A stretch of DNA of 64,000 nucleotides from Nephromyces sp. MM_2019 (GCA_015657535.1 JADHZB010001494.1:1-64000), one strand, 5' to 3'. Positions 10,752-24,400 are shown, counted from the stretch's first letter. Notes: generated by a model from the letters alone, not told the origin. Translations and numbers: made by a program.

Positions 10752-13700
10752 TCATCCAATATATCCGACAACCTCGGAAAGTTCGTAATCAATCTCAGTA
10801 CCTAGAAGAAAACAGCAAGAATGACATAAAAAAGAGTATTCCTTCATTAGAACATACTATATATCAAGTATGTGTACTATATCGGAATATACAAAAGAAA
10901 CTACTAAACAAATATGAGCCTACGCTATTGTTATTCCTAGATGCCGATATATATTTTGCGCTATTTTCGTGTGTATGTGTGCTGCTCATGGGCGTGATTG
11001 TGCAGAACTTACTGTATTTTGCAATTATAAAAAGCTTTGCAAATTTGTACCCAACAGCTACATTATGTCTTGATATTGCGACGTTGAGCTTCAACGATGG
11101 AGAGCGAGTGGTATCGCCATCAAATCGTTTTCCTGTATCTAGTCTAAAGGACAAGAATCTTCAACAAACAAAACACAAAAGGAAAGCCGAAAAAGACATT
11201 TATTTCTACAATTAGCAAGCAGCAACGTAGCTGTTTCAACTAGAAAAGCAATGTAGCCCTAATAACCACGCAAAGAGGATCGAAAAACGAGCAAATCAAC
11301 CCAATCGAGGAGTAAAAAGAAACATTCTTTGCCTAGCTTATTACTTAGAAAAGCTTTCTCATTCGATAAAATAAACTGAAGCAGCTCTCAAAGCCCAGAA
11401 ATGGTCCCTAACCCGGTTTAAGATATCATAGGAAATCGACTCGTTAGCGTGGCATGCTAAACCTAGAAAAGAACACAAGATGACGATAAAGTTTGCGGTA
11501 GAATCTCCTATGCCAGAACCCCCCAAAAAACCCACTCCACTAGATGAGCGACGTTGAGCAAGTCTCAGGCCGTCTAGCACCTTGAAACATCGCGAAAGGA
11601 AGTCCAAGCTTACGGACTCACCCCCTTTCCTGAAAAAAATCGCAAATGAAAACATACAGAGCGACGTATGCAGCGAAACTCAACCTTTCATATACGCCAT
11701 TAACGATGCATAGAAATCTTAGTCACAAGCACTAACGGATACTGCATGTTTCAATGCTTCTTGTGAAGCACCAACTTTTCTCCATACGATGCACTACTTC
11801 TCTGGATCGAAAAAAAGCACTTTTTTCTCACATTCGCGCACAAAAGTTCAATAATATGTTTTTATATTTAAAGAAGATAAGAAAGTGAAATAATATATGG
11901 AAAAATATCGCTTATTAACCTTTGAAATATATAGTCAAGCAGAGAGAGATATTCACAATATGGATATCAAACTACACACAGTGTATGTTCGCTCATTTGA
12001 GGGCATAAGTGGGAGCTGATAAATACCTAGAATGGCTCAGCTGTCAATTCGCATTTATTCTTTTACAAACGCATAGGTTCTATAGTTAAAACCTATTTAT
12101 ACCGTATATAACCACGTACTTGCTGCTAGCCAGAGAATCAAAATTGAGCTCGTTGTCTCGCATTCCAGTAAACAAAGGCATTCCGTGCTGCAATATATTT
12201 CTAAAGGCATCAAACAACCATGGGCTATCTTCATTATTCCCGCTAGATATGTTTCTCAACGAAACAGCACACTCCAAAGCAAGAAAAGAAACGCTCTGGC
12301 TTCGCTTAAATTCTGCACATAGCCTCTTTAGTTCTTGATATATTTCATTTAGAAGCTCCAAATTAATGAATCGACTGAACTTTATTAAGCCTTTTAGAGC
12401 ACACTGTAAAAGATTATCTTGATTAGGCGATATCCTTGGTGCAGATAAGATCTTTAAGTAAGCAACGAATAGAGATTCAAGTATCGCAGCCTCGTTCTTT
12501 TTCAAGTCCTTCAAGTTGGAATCGACCGACGTTATCCTAATTTCTTTATCGATTTCCTTTCCATGTCCAAATGCATGCTTTTCATGAAGAAGAGACTGTC
12601 TAGTTGCCAATACCTCCAGATTGGAGAAATTAATGTTTAGTAACACATCAAAAAGCTTGTAAGAATAGAAAGTCCGCATGGAGGGCTTCCGGCCCTTGTT
12701 TTGAAGGATTCCTTGGCAAATTATTAGGCTAGTATTCAAGTTCTTGTCATTCAGAATCAAATCCTTGAGAGATTTGCAGCAAAGGTCAATCAAGGGATCA
12801 CAGCATACCCTATAATTTTCAAACTGTCCTGATATTTTCTCCAACTTAAGTACTAAACTTACGCAAAGGCGTAACAGCTCGTTGAAAATATCTTCATCCT
12901 CGGTCTTGTAACCTAGGAGCTCGCAAACGATGGGAACTACGACAGAATATCGCTCGTAAGAAACTGCCATAAGTCTGCTGATTCTTTGTGAATTTTCAAA
13001 GTCCATGTCATTTTTCCCAGTTTCTTTTTTTACGCCATCAACTGCTGCTTCAGAAGTCTGTCCTTCATCCGCAACTTCTTTTTGCCTTCCGACTTCAAAA
13101 ATTTCCTTCCTCAAAATGTCCAAGAGTTGATTGAAGTAACCTTTCAGCTTTTTTTCATATGCCAAGTGACTTGAAGCTCTCTTTGAGATATCCTTGAAGC
13201 CCCGTTTCTCGCTAGTATCCAAGCTATCGCTAAGCGGGGTTACCAGCTTAAATAATGGAAGAAGGTCTTTCAAGACTAAAGCAACGGATATCAAGCTAAG
13301 CATATCAACTGGTAGATTGCGTGCCTCATTCACATCATCATATCCTCTCTCAAAAGAGTGACCTGCATAATGTTCTTTGTTTTGCAGGCCACGTGGGTCT
13401 TCATCACTACGATTAATGAACTGCTTTCTTCCCTGCTCATATTGATGGTCTACAGGCAAAACTTCACCCTTACTATGCTCTTCCCAGTACATATGAAATA
13501 GCACACTTAGCAAGTTGATATTCTTTTCAGGATCGGAAAGAACCCTGTCTGCCGTATGTGCTAATATCCGTCTTTTCGAGTCATAAGTGTCGCATCCTTG
13601 CAACACCTTTTGAATCATATCCTTATTCTTCGTTGCAACCGCATCATTTTTAATCCCACCCTGATACTTTTTATGAGGAGCAGAAGATATTTTATCGTTG

Positions 13701-13978
13701 CCTGCCTTCTTTCCGATTTCTTTGTGCTTCGGAATAGCTTCATCTGCTGCTGAGATTACTGAGTTAGCCCTGCCACTACGCTGCTTTAAAAGAAGCTTCG
13801 GGGGAACGGAAAGGTTGGAATGTGGATAATCCTCTGGAGAGCTGGCCTTGCTTACAGGCAACTTGTTAACTACAGCATCTTCCTGATAATGACTCCTTGA
13901 AGCTACACGCTGAAGATGCTTAACTTCGAGCGAAGCAGATGTTGGAAGGCGCTGCTTCCGCCTCACTGACTTTCCCAT
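10752..13978 (-). CDS. NOC3: Nucleolar complex protein 3 homologue (NOC3), four exons
   Basis: NOC3 pairs with NOC2 in nuclear maturation and export of pre-60S ribosomes and, in yeast, also acts in replication initiation. Exon 1 is 13978-12120 (ATG, donor GTACGT); exon 2 begins at 11629 after TTTTTTTCAG in matching phase 2; exon 3 is about 11143-11013 (donor GTAAGT); exon 4 is 10801-10752 (phase 1, stop TGA). Family features are a basic N-terminus, the conserved block around residues 135-155 (ADRVLSDPEKNI), the IxxVALVLKDLLPL-type helix, and the C-terminal block near residues 500-560 (ILSAPRISPNQDNLLQCALK, then KFSRFINLELL). Exon 3 carries the terminal motif seen in others as SxLWEL...RHYxPxVxxFA, here SLKLNVAISRHNVAVGYKFA. 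The 3' end of exon 2 is unresolved; GT at 11440-11439 is phase-compatible with exon 3. The resulting length is about 740 aa, normal for the family. Confidence 0.85.
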
Positions 13979-14160
13979 AGCATATCCAAATTAGAAGGGC
14001 TTGAACAGCTATAGGAGGGATAGTGAAGAGAGTACACTAGCAGGTTGGGTTGTGAGCTTTTTTGTGGCTATTGAAGCAGAGGGAAGAGAAAGCAGAGAAA
14101 AGTAGCAAAAATATATACCGGTGCCACGTTTTAAACAGAGGTTAATATAGAGGAAAAGAG
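13979..14160. promoter_or_regulatory. Short divergent intergenic region (candidate bidirectional promoter)
   Basis: Only 182 bp separate the NOC3 ATG (minus strand) from the ATG of the small plus-strand gene at 14161. No TATA-like or other motif stands out. The call rests on geometry alone. Confidence 0.35.
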
Positions 14161-14541
14161 ATGCAGGAGGATATGCGCCCCGCCGCAGACTCTACTCATA
14201 TTGAAGAGGTACTAACTGCTTCAGTGAATGATGCCGAGAGAATAATAAGAGGCCTGGGAAGGCGGTATGGAAGATGAAGATACACATATCTCACTTACCA
14301 GCGTGTGCTGTTCCCAAGTGAAAGGACCATGCGTATGTTGAGGATAGCGGCTAATTTGCCTTATGGGAAGGTGGCATCCATCTCATTTCATAGCAAAAAG
14401 CTGCGTCATGCTAACAGTAGTGACTTGAATTGGGTAACGGCGATAGGTTCGTTGGAAGGTATAACACACACTACGCACATGGGCGCTAGGTTAATCGGCT
14501 ACTTGCTACTGACGGATTTCCAGCGCGAAAGATACTCTTAA
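14161..14541 (+). CDS. Small two-exon hypothetical protein, about 108 aa
   Basis: Exon 1 14161-14264 starts at an ATG and stays open to a GTATGG donor; the proposed acceptor is TTCCCAAG at 14311-14318 after a pyrimidine-rich stretch, giving a 54-nt intron with matching phase 2 and exon 2 14319-14541 (stop TAA). The predicted protein begins MQEDMRPAADSTHIEE, has the helix-like segment NDAERIIRGLGRR at the junction, then a mixed alpha/beta-looking C-terminal half (VASISFHSKKLRHANSSDLN). An alternative acceptor at 14301 does not keep the phase with that donor. No family was recognised. It is divergent from NOC3. Confidence 0.45.
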
Positions 14542-14992
14542 TTTTTCAATCAAGCTACGCTGCTTGTGGTGCTGCCAAATAATTTTTTCACCTTAAGCTA
14601 GAGCCTATCCGTAAGGTTATCGCAAGAACATAGACTAAGTACCTACTACTAGTTGAGAATGCAAGGGAAGATAAAGACATTCACAAAATACCCAAGTCTT
14701 CAGCTGCAAGAAAGATTTGAAGTGAAAAACTGTAGCACACAAACTATTTGCTCTAAAAAAGGAAGATGAATAATGTATATTGAATTGAGGGGGTGAATCA
14801 TTGAGAATACCAACCGAAAAAAAATTTAAATGAAAATACGAGATTCATGTGAAAATATCAAAGCAGTTGGATGGTTGACTTTTATGCCATCTTGGGATGG
14901 TGGGTAACTCCGTAAACATTGACCATTAATTGTTATAATTCTGCGAAACATAAAATGCACAATGCAATTTGGGTGGCATTAGCGGCTGTTTA

Positions 14993-15056
14993 GGACTTGT
15001 ATGATTACGCTAGGGACTAGCATGCTCACTCTATGGACTTGCGTGCTCACGCTATA
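14993..15056 (+). repeat. Three imperfect 21-bp tandem units
   Basis: Units begin ggacttgtatgattacgcta (14993), ggactagcatgctcactcta (15014) and ggacttgcgtgctcacgcta (15035). Period is 21 bp with several substitutions between units. Confidence 0.75.
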
Positions 15057-16476
15057 ACTCCAACTATATTGAAGCGACTTCGAGTAGAGATTCAGGCTTA
15101 GTCAGGCATTCATTTTCATTTCACTAGAGTGGCCTAAATCCTGCTTCTGGCATTGATAATCTAAGGAAGGACAGGAATACGTCTGGGCACAAAATCGGGA
15201 AATCCGATCCATCCAACCAGGAAGGAAGTACTAAGTCATTATCAATAAAGAATATTGCTTAAAAACAAAGGATTAAAACTATATCTCGAAAAACTGCTCT
15301 TCTTCTGAATTAGAACTTAATTAAAAAGTTGAAATATTTCAACTTGTATACTGTAACTTAGCTTTTTTTTTTTATGTGGTAGTACAGAAAGTTTGTTCTG
15401 TAGAATTATTTTTGAATAAAAGCAGACTTATTTTGGGCAAATACACGATTTAAAATCTTTCTATGCTACAGAAATACTCTGATGCAATATTTCATGGTGG
15501 GCTGCTTGAAATTTTGTTTATTCTTTACTCATGTACTCTTAACCTTCTACGATGCGCATACTTTGCTTTTCCAGTGAAATTTTATCCCTAGAAAAGATGG
15601 CCGTGCGATTTTTCATTGGAGCATAGGTAGCTTTCCTAAAACTTAATTTATGTAACCGCGTGATGAACTAATATCTACATTTTAAAGAACATGTGCTAAG
15701 CGTTATACAGGTTGCTTACTAGTACTGATAAAGCAGTCTGAAAGCTATAATGCCTCGTGCTAGGGTATTCAGCAAACTTTTATTGAGTTTTGATAGAGGT
15801 ATGATTCAAAATTCGATCCTTCATGCGTGTTTTTTTGGTGACATTGATTTTGTAGGGCCAACAAAACCTGTCTAATCAGTAAAAGTGCAATCGATATTAA
15901 TTGTAAACGATTTCACAATTTGTTCGGTTCTAGAGCGCATAAAGGCTAGGTGTTGGGGGGATCTAGTGTAACGTACACACCAATATTATGGGACTTCCTC
16001 ACAAGCTTTGTAGTAAATTACGTGGGGTATATTGATAAATCTAAAAATAATCCGATAGCTCCTGCCGCTCATATATGCAGGTTACTGATTTATTTTAGGT
16101 GATATTCAAAGAGGCATTAAACTGTACAAGGATATGATTCAACAACGTAGCGTATAGTCCCGCTTTATTAGCCTCTACATTGATTGGGCGTTTGGAAACT
16201 ATTTTTTAGCTTATTATAGAAAAATATTGCTGAGTAAGCCTGGAGAGTTTTATGCCTCACAGCGCTTATTTTAGAACAGTATCAAGGTAGGGCTGTGAGA
16301 CTTCGCAGGCCTTAAAACATCGCTCTTTTCCGCTTTTCGTATTTGAATCTAGGGGCCTGACTCTCAGTAGCTTGTGACGGTATCTCTCGTACGCTTTGAT
16401 AAGATGACCTGTAACAATACAGGGTAAAGTTACTATACACAGAGGCGTGTGCCTATTATCACTCTAAGGCTTATTA

Positions 16477-17158
16477 ATGAAGGCTTTGAAAAAAGCTAGA
16501 GCGCTAGGTCCACGGAATAATGCACACCGAATTAGTCCTTCTTTAGCTGTTAGCTATCGAGGTGTCATCACCGTAGAGCATACTCTTTTCAGTAGTGATG
16601 AAATTCCTAGTGCTATTACTAAAAGCAGCGAGGCTTTCAAATTATATCGTCAGCCTTGCATACAGGTTTTACTACTAGTCCTAACGCTTTGCCACGATCC
16701 TTAGCCAACGTTGCCAGCCATGGCAACCTGGTGGATTAAAGATAGCTGCAATACTCCTAGCGATAATATGCAGTTCGCAGAAACCCATTTCAGCTTCAGT
16801 GTCGAGGGATCACGCTCGTCGTTTACCGGAAAATTTTGCTGCTCATGTTCGTAACAGTGATAACCGCCTTCCTTCACGGTTTTGTATACAAGATATGAGT
16901 TTAATCAGTAATATTATCGCTGGTTCACCTGATGAGGGCTCAGCCTTCTTATGGGAACTACCTATAGTGCATTGTAACGAAATAATCAGTAGTACTCGGT
17001 GTTCGCGTTTTTTCTTCCAAAGCCAGTTTTCCGAGGTTTTCCCCATTATGAAATATTCTCTAGCATTTATGTCAACTTCCTATTCAATTGCTAGAACTGT
17101 GAAGAACGAGGGAAATACCCGTTTTATGTTTAGCTCAAGCATTAATACCCATTATTAA
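16477..17158 (+). pseudogene. Stop- and frame-interrupted coding-like segment
   Basis: A frame of 75 codons (from 16477, ending CHDP) looks protein-like up to about 16665. The reading then seems to continue one base over (GFTTSPNALPRSLANVASHG) until a stop at about 16738. A second open frame runs 16799-17158 (contains DMSLISNIIAGSPDEGSAFL). I recognise no family. It could be a decayed gene, or separate upstream exons of the large gene at 18.4-29.4 kb. No splice signals resolve it. Confidence 0.25.
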
Positions 17159-18408
17159 TGTGCCGAAATTCTGGCGCAGGAAAACTTGATAGTTGTAACG
17201 TTAGAGTTACGACTCAACCTCTATGCGTATTATTAAGCTTAATTCAGGATTATAGTAGCCTTTCATTACCATCTATATTATCAGCTTTTATTGCATGCTC
17301 TCCTGATCCCCCGACATCCTCCATATCATCGTAACTCTTAGCGCTAGGCAAATTTCAAAAAGCTGTTATAAATAGCTATAGTTAAAACGAGAGGGAAGAG
17401 TTCCCACTGCTACAATTTTCTGCTAGTGGTATTCTACGATAGATGACTCCTTTTCTATTGTGCTATGGGCTAGTTGCAGCAAAACTCTTCTCAGGTCTGT
17501 TAATAAGACTCTTTCAAGTGCTATTTTCCAATCTTAAATTTAAAATTCTGTGAAACTACCTCGATTGGTACCTACAACGACAGTATTAGCTTATGCTATT
17601 GTGTACAAACATGATAGTACCCCATCTTTTTGCTCAAAACATTAAAAAATGTTTTTCTTTAAGCAAGATATATAGCATTAGTTTTTATATCACATGAATT
17701 TCCCGATTGCTTACACCTTGAAAATGCATGCACAAACAAGGTTGTACTAAACTTTAAGCACCAATGAAGTAAAGAGAGTAAAATGATCCTAGGGTCTTTA
17801 TGATAAAAGCGAGCACTGTGGGTGCCTTCAGAAGTTAGTTGCTTTACTATTGCATAGTTTTGGGAGCACTTTTTGTCAATTTGATGACTCCACAAGAAAA
17901 CAAGCTGCATTAATCGTTATCAATTCCTCAAAAAAAAGAATTTCTGCTCATCTGTAAAAATTTTATATGACGATTTCGAAATGGAGGTTATTCAGTTTAT
18001 TAACACCGCTTACGTGTAGCAATGAAAATAGTGCACTATCTTGCGAGAGTTACGAAGTAAGAATAACTTTTCCGAAAAATTTATCCCATTGAATTTGCCT
18101 TATAGGTTTTATATACCACACTCCGTGTTTTCCTCAATTAAAGCCCTGATTGCTTAATATGTTCAAATCACACTGGGACATAGTACGACTAATCTTTTTC
18201 ATTGTTTGAACGGCAGCCTAAAGACCTAATTTTTTTAGCTGGGTAGCTGGGCTACGCTCTACATCCATAGCAAGGAGAAATAGGGCTAGCTTAAGCTAAT
18301 GTTTTCCTATTACTGAGTTGTTGTGGCGCAATGATTTTAGGATTCCCGGCGAAAAAAGGCTTATTTAGTATGTTCATAGCGATGTTATTGCGTTAATTTT
18401 GTATGCAG

Positions 18409-21400
18409 GCAGTTTCCACAGCTATGCGAGTTATTCACGTTGAGAGTCTTGAGGTTGATCCAGTCATGAAACACTTTTTTATGGTAAGCGGTGTTTGTAA
18501 AAGCTTCTAGAGGCTCAATCGTCAACCAATATGATAAATTTTCCACATTGAAATCATCTTACGTGTTTGCAACTGCTTAGGGAGCGCGAAATTTTGCCCA
18601 TTATGGGTGAATATTTCCCTTCTGGAGGATCTTATGCCACGTGCCCTCCTGATAGGAAAGTCATAATTTATAGGAGTATGGGTGAAATCGATCCCTACAG
18701 CATCTATCCCCCAGGCTTTATGGGTGGATACAATTCGGGAAATGTTGTAGTGCTTCCAAATTTTTTTCCTCATTTGAATTCTCCGGCAAGTTCCCATATG
18801 TGTACTGCTCCCCAAGATATCTGTACATTACAAAGAATGCAGAGAAGTTATAGGGTGCCTTTGGATCATGGTAGCACTTGTATCAAAAACGCCTTCATTG
18901 AATCATCAGACGATAGCACTGCGGCGTCTGATGAAGGAATAAATAAAGGTGAGTTTTTAAGATGTTTCAGAGTACTAAACTACGCGTAGCGCTTTCCGGA
19001 GCTAGTGAAATGCCATTCTTTTTACAATGCTTTGCTTATTCATATGTGCAATTCCTAGAGATATGCCCATGCCCCTCATTTTCCTCTGTATCGCTTTTCA
19101 TGCGGCCTCAACATTTTATGGAACCCATGCACTCATAAAGTAGTCGCTCGATGTGAAACTCGGATCCTCTGTCAATTACCATCATTACTTTTAGAAAGCA
19201 AAAACAGGCTCCTGTACAGCGTATACACTAATGAAAAACGAAAATTGATTGCAAAAATTTTTATAATTTAGCTTCCAATATACGTAAATCCAGTGGAAAT
19301 GCTCTAAATGAGCATTTTAAAACAAAAGTCTATAAGCCCTACAACCAGCAATAGTACCAGCGGAAAATAATAGTTACTGTTAAAAAAGAAAGACAAGCTT
19401 CATTCGCATCTGTACAGCTAATCCAATTTGTATATCTAGTGTATCCAACATGTTCTAGCTCCTTGTGCGGATGCCGTGAGAAGAGCGTTATTTTAATCCA
19501 GAAGATAACCCGCATGAGAGAAATTTACTATTTTCGATCGTGATATTGAAAATAAATTTATCTCAATATAACATAACCTAAGAAAGTTGCATAAGACAAA
19601 AATTTTTCGATTCTAATATGTGAATGAGCTAGATAGAATAAATATATACCAAGCGGGCATATTTAAAGTACACGACTCATTTATGGCCTTGATGCGCAGA
19701 AAAAGAACAGCTACACTATTTTAAAAGCCTGAGTTTTATTAATTCGAGTGCTTTCTTAATATATAGCAGATAAGGACGTTTATAGTGGTATACTAAAAAT
19801 CTGCTTTTGGCCTAAAAATTTTAGAAAGCAGCCCGAATGTATAGTTTCGATGAGCGATAAATGTGGCCTTTTCCTTGGTTCGCAATAAGCCTTGCTTATA
19901 TGAGATTAACTCACGCCGACAAGTGGCTGGAATGCATAAATTATGTGCATTCTTAACTGCGCGAATATTATGGTGGCAATATGAAACCAGAAGAAGCCTC
20001 TCCAAATTTTCGAAAAATTTATAAATAGGCACTTATACTATATGCATATTGAGATTTAGTACGGCGGGTCAGAAAAAGCTTAGCGTATCTTTTTAAAAAA
20101 AATGCGTGATCATTTTATGTATATGATGATTTTGCTGAAAATTGAACGCCGGTACTTTGATGCTTTCACTGCGGAACATAAGTGGATATCCAAGCCTTTG
20201 TAACTTTTGTATACATCGGAGTTTTTCATTGCATTACCGTTTTAGCACTGGCGATAGGAAGCTAATTTTACTTTTCACTGGACCCTTTATTCTCAAAGCA
20301 GTTTAAGATTATGTGTTTGAAAAAAAATCCCTAAACTAGCAATAGAATACCAAAAAGCAGAGCTTTTCATGCAAATTTACACAGTTTGATCTACATTGGT
20401 GCTACGAGACATCCAAGTGCTAAGGTAGATTTTTTCAATGTGAAGTCAGTAAGAGTAGCCAGGAAGAGCTTAGAAAAAAAATTAAGCATCGTATCTAAAC
20501 GGTAGTGCTATAAAACTGGATGTAGTCCTGCCTGTAGTATTGCATATTTTTATGGTTCTTGAGAGCCAAATTTATCCTATGACGAAGATTTTGCGTTGTG
20601 AGTGAATGAACAGTGGCGCTATTTATTATTTGTAACGTACGCCATTTGATAGTGTGACGTGTTATAAAAATCTTTTTGTGTAGAATAGCGCGACTACTTT
20701 TAACGCTGTACTCTTGGATGTGAAACTACAGTGCGAGATAAGAGGCTGCTTTTGCCCACATCGAATGTACGTCAAAACTACAACTTTTTACCTAAAGGGA
20801 ACACACATGGTACATCTGACTATGCCATAAACACTTTCAAATATGCCTATATGAAAAATCAGGAATAAAAGATTTAATAAAGTATCCCGAAAGATATGAG
20901 GAGCAAGTCACTGCAGGATCGGAACTGCATTCGCAAAAGGTATTCCTCTCATTTCATGCCTAAAAATATTTGCCATGTTCACACTTCAGCTTAAAATTAC
21001 GGTGGCGGCATTTAGGGCCCTCCTGAACACCCAAACTAAGAGTTTGTGTTCTTCTATGAAATCAAATTTGGTATTATACCTCCGCATCTGATAACTAGTC
21101 CCCAGAAAGTACAATTTTAACTCAAGAAGTTATAAACCATGCCAAAATATTCAAGTGGTCAAATTAAGTACTTCGATTCAGTGTGTTTTAGCTCGGAAAT
21201 CCTTTGAATATTGCTACTGAGTTACGAGATGATAGTGAGCATTACCCACGTGAAAAAACGTAGAAAATTAATTTATAATTAGAATTCATTAGGAAATATG
21301 ACTTTGAGCTATTACAATGATATCCTGGCGTAAGAGAACCAGCAATGCAACTGTTTCTGCTGTTTTAGCACTAGTTGCACTTAGATACTTAAAAAAATAG

Positions 21401-24400
21401 GATGACCAAGTGCAATGACGTAAAATGTCAAACCAAAAATTGTAAAAAACTTCTTCAGGCCTCCACTTCGAAAGATTCTCCTAATAAAAAGCTTGATGGA
21501 GAATGTAGTAGTGGTTCAGAAGGAATTGTTGTAAGTGAAATAAAAGGCACTAGCGGAGCAGGGGATTCCGCACACACGGAAACTTTAGGGGGAAACCCCA
21601 CGAAAGGTGCGTAAGCTGCATTTAGAAGTCTACCTACACATAGCGCAAATCAATGAAGGCTTTTTATGAGGGTTGAATCTTTATCTTGAGCATGTGATCA
21701 CGTCGACATATGTTAGCAAGGCGGTAAAATCCTGGTAAAGCATTATTCGTCTGTGAAGCAGCTCAACGAAAGATACTCAGCAGAACTCTTGGTAGCTCTC
21801 GACAGTACTTGCGAAGCTCAATTGTAAGATGTTATGAATTGGAAACGATTCTTGCAATAAAATTCCAAAAATCAAGCTTATAAGGGGATACAGGTCTTAA
21901 TGACGCGCACAATATTTGTCTCGAAAATACTCCATTACAAATGAGTATGAAAAGTAAAATTGATGGACAGAGCAATTAATGAGTAGCGGTAGTTCTGTAC
22001 CACCTAGGAATCCTTTCAAGCATTGCAAGGCCTGCATGTAGCTCGTGTTAAAAACAAACATAAAATGCATGGCCTCTCTGCTAGTACTCAAAAATAGTCT
22101 TTCTGTAGACTTGAACAACTAAAGCAGCCAATGCTTTAATATTCGCGAGTGCGTGAATAACCAAAGAATCAGTTTATTAAGCTATTTAAAAGGCGAAAAT
22201 TTCACCTTACCGAGTCTAATTATATCATTCTTGCTTGAGAAATTTCCTCCGGCTTCTTCTGCGGCTTAATAAAACCCCTTGTGTTATTCTCTTATTAGAA
22301 GAAACGAAGGCGCAACCTCAATACCCTGATGTTAATCCCGCTTTGAAACTCAAGAGTAAGAGGAAGGTACAACCTTCATTACAAGCACGAGCAGCGTACC
22401 AAGGACATCCCGCATATAAAAAATATGGGGAATACCGCAACTATTATGATAATTCAACACAGTATTATTGCATCCAGAGCAAAATCGCAAAAATATGGAA
22501 GGATCCTCTTCCGCAGCATCTACAACCACAGACCATGCTGAACTATGGAGGCTTTCAATATGAAAGCACAAAAACGCACCGCAGAAAGGATGTAAACTTC
22601 GATATACTTAATCAGGACTCCCAGTATATAAAAGACAAAAAAATTAATACTCGGAATGAGCAAGAGGATATTTTTGCCTTACATCCTCCATTCAGGACTA
22701 CGAGGCAAACGACATGCGGGGTTGATAAACTAAGAGTAGATGCGAACAGGAGCACGCATCCATCAGCCAATGCTTCTAAGAATTTTAAAGATGTCGAAAG
22801 GAGTGGCGCATTAAAACCCAGCATTCGCTTCAGTGATAATAATGTAGGCTTAGAGGAGATGCCTTGCTACATGCGCACCAGCACTGGCAACTCCAACAAA
22901 AAAGACGATTTGAGTTTGCCATACCTCAAAAAAGAAACAGCTCACACTATTACTGCAGACCGTATAGGGGCTCTAAGTAATAGTTACATGCTTATGAATA
23001 AAAATATTCCTGCAGAAACATCAAGCTGCAAAGAAGATGCTACGGATACATTTGATGACAAAAAATCTTATCATTACCAACATAACCTAGCGAAGCACCG
23101 AGATAATGCAACCCTCGATTTGAGGAAGAAATACAAAGCTGTGAATTGGCCAGAGGATAATGAAGACATGCTAACAAAACCTGCAAATTTAACTCCAGAA
23201 GAAGTTTTGCTTAAAGATAAATTAAGATTTTCAAGCTGCGCCTATACCAGTAATACTCTAAAATTTGATCGTGTTAATATGATGGATGAGTTGCTACATG
23301 AAAAAGAATGCATGCAGGAAGAACATGCATATGAACAGCTACCCTGTCAATCAGGGATAATGAGGGGGACTACCTCAGCAGCAAAAGAGGAGCAAATTAA
23401 AAGTGCTAGTAAGGTGATGGTAGGAGGGGAGAAAGTTAAAATTGAAGTATCAGACGCAGCAGGATCGCAAGACAATGAATGTCGGTATTTTGATGCTTCA
23501 AATTCGTGTTACCAGTCCGCGAATAAGCTAGCAGGACCATGCAAAATTTCGAGTAGCCACTTTGTGGGACCCCCTGACCCTGAAAAACATAATATGGCGT
23601 TAAATACAATAAACTCTTGCACTCCAGCACCAATCTCAATCTTAAAGCATTTTAAGCCTACTGAGATGCTTGTGCCAACAGACGAGTATGATTTTCACGA
23701 AGTCTCAGGTGCTTCACACAAGGCATCGCTGAGCTCCTATTCAAAGTCCCATACAGGATTGGAAAAAGACTTAAATAACCTCTGCAAGTCAGTTTCTCAC
23801 AAAGAAACGAAGGAAATGTCCACGAAAGCAGTAGATATAGTATCCGAGCTCGGAAGTTGCGCTTATGGTTCACAAGCGGCTCAGTTAACAAAAACAGCTA
23901 AGAGAAACAGTGCTGTAACCTTAAAAGGCAGAGTTCCAAACATAGAGCGCTCTTCAAATCAGCCAAACTATATCTTGCCTAACAGAGAAGGAGAAGCTCC
24001 CCTATGTTCTACTTCCGCCGGCTTAGCTACAAGGAGAGACGAATCTTTCTGGCAGCCACAAGAGAATGTACCCTTTAATATTTCCAGAAAGCTCCAACAG
24101 AACAACCAAAATGCAGCTGAAGGCTGCAAAGTTATGAGCGATACCCATCATGCTAGGATAACCTTACTTCACAGCTACATTGAACCTAAAAATGGAAAAA
24201 ACATAAAAAATCAAACAACCAACTGCGATAAAGCCTTCAGGGCAAGGAATATAAAAAGTTACATTCATAAAATACCGGGTGATAGAGCAGAAGGTGCTTC
24301 CAAGAATTCTCCTACATATGCTAATGATTTCCCGCAGCTGCAGGAATTTACGAAACATTCCATGCCGCATGTCTCAGCTGCAACATCAGAAGATGAGAAC

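Larger units (their letters stand above)
14542..18408. other. Long region without a convincing gene
   Basis: It contains a threefold 21-bp repeat (14993-15056), scattered stop-broken coding-like stretches at 16.4-17.2 kb, a T run near 15363, and nothing else I can support. It is moderately T-rich on the plus strand, so part of it may be 5' intron or leader of the large gene that follows. Confidence 0.4.

Noticed and set aside
14301..14301. Acceptor CTTACCAG at 14294-14301 for the small gene next to NOC3
   Set aside because: With the GTATGG donor it gives the wrong phase; the pyrimidine-rich acceptor at 14318 keeps the frame.
21550..21575. SGAGDS string resembling the PfkB ATP-binding GAGD motif
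   Set aside because: It lies in a disordered Ser/Gly-rich exon of the large orphan gene, 29 kb from the PfkB-like exons, with no surrounding kinase sequence.
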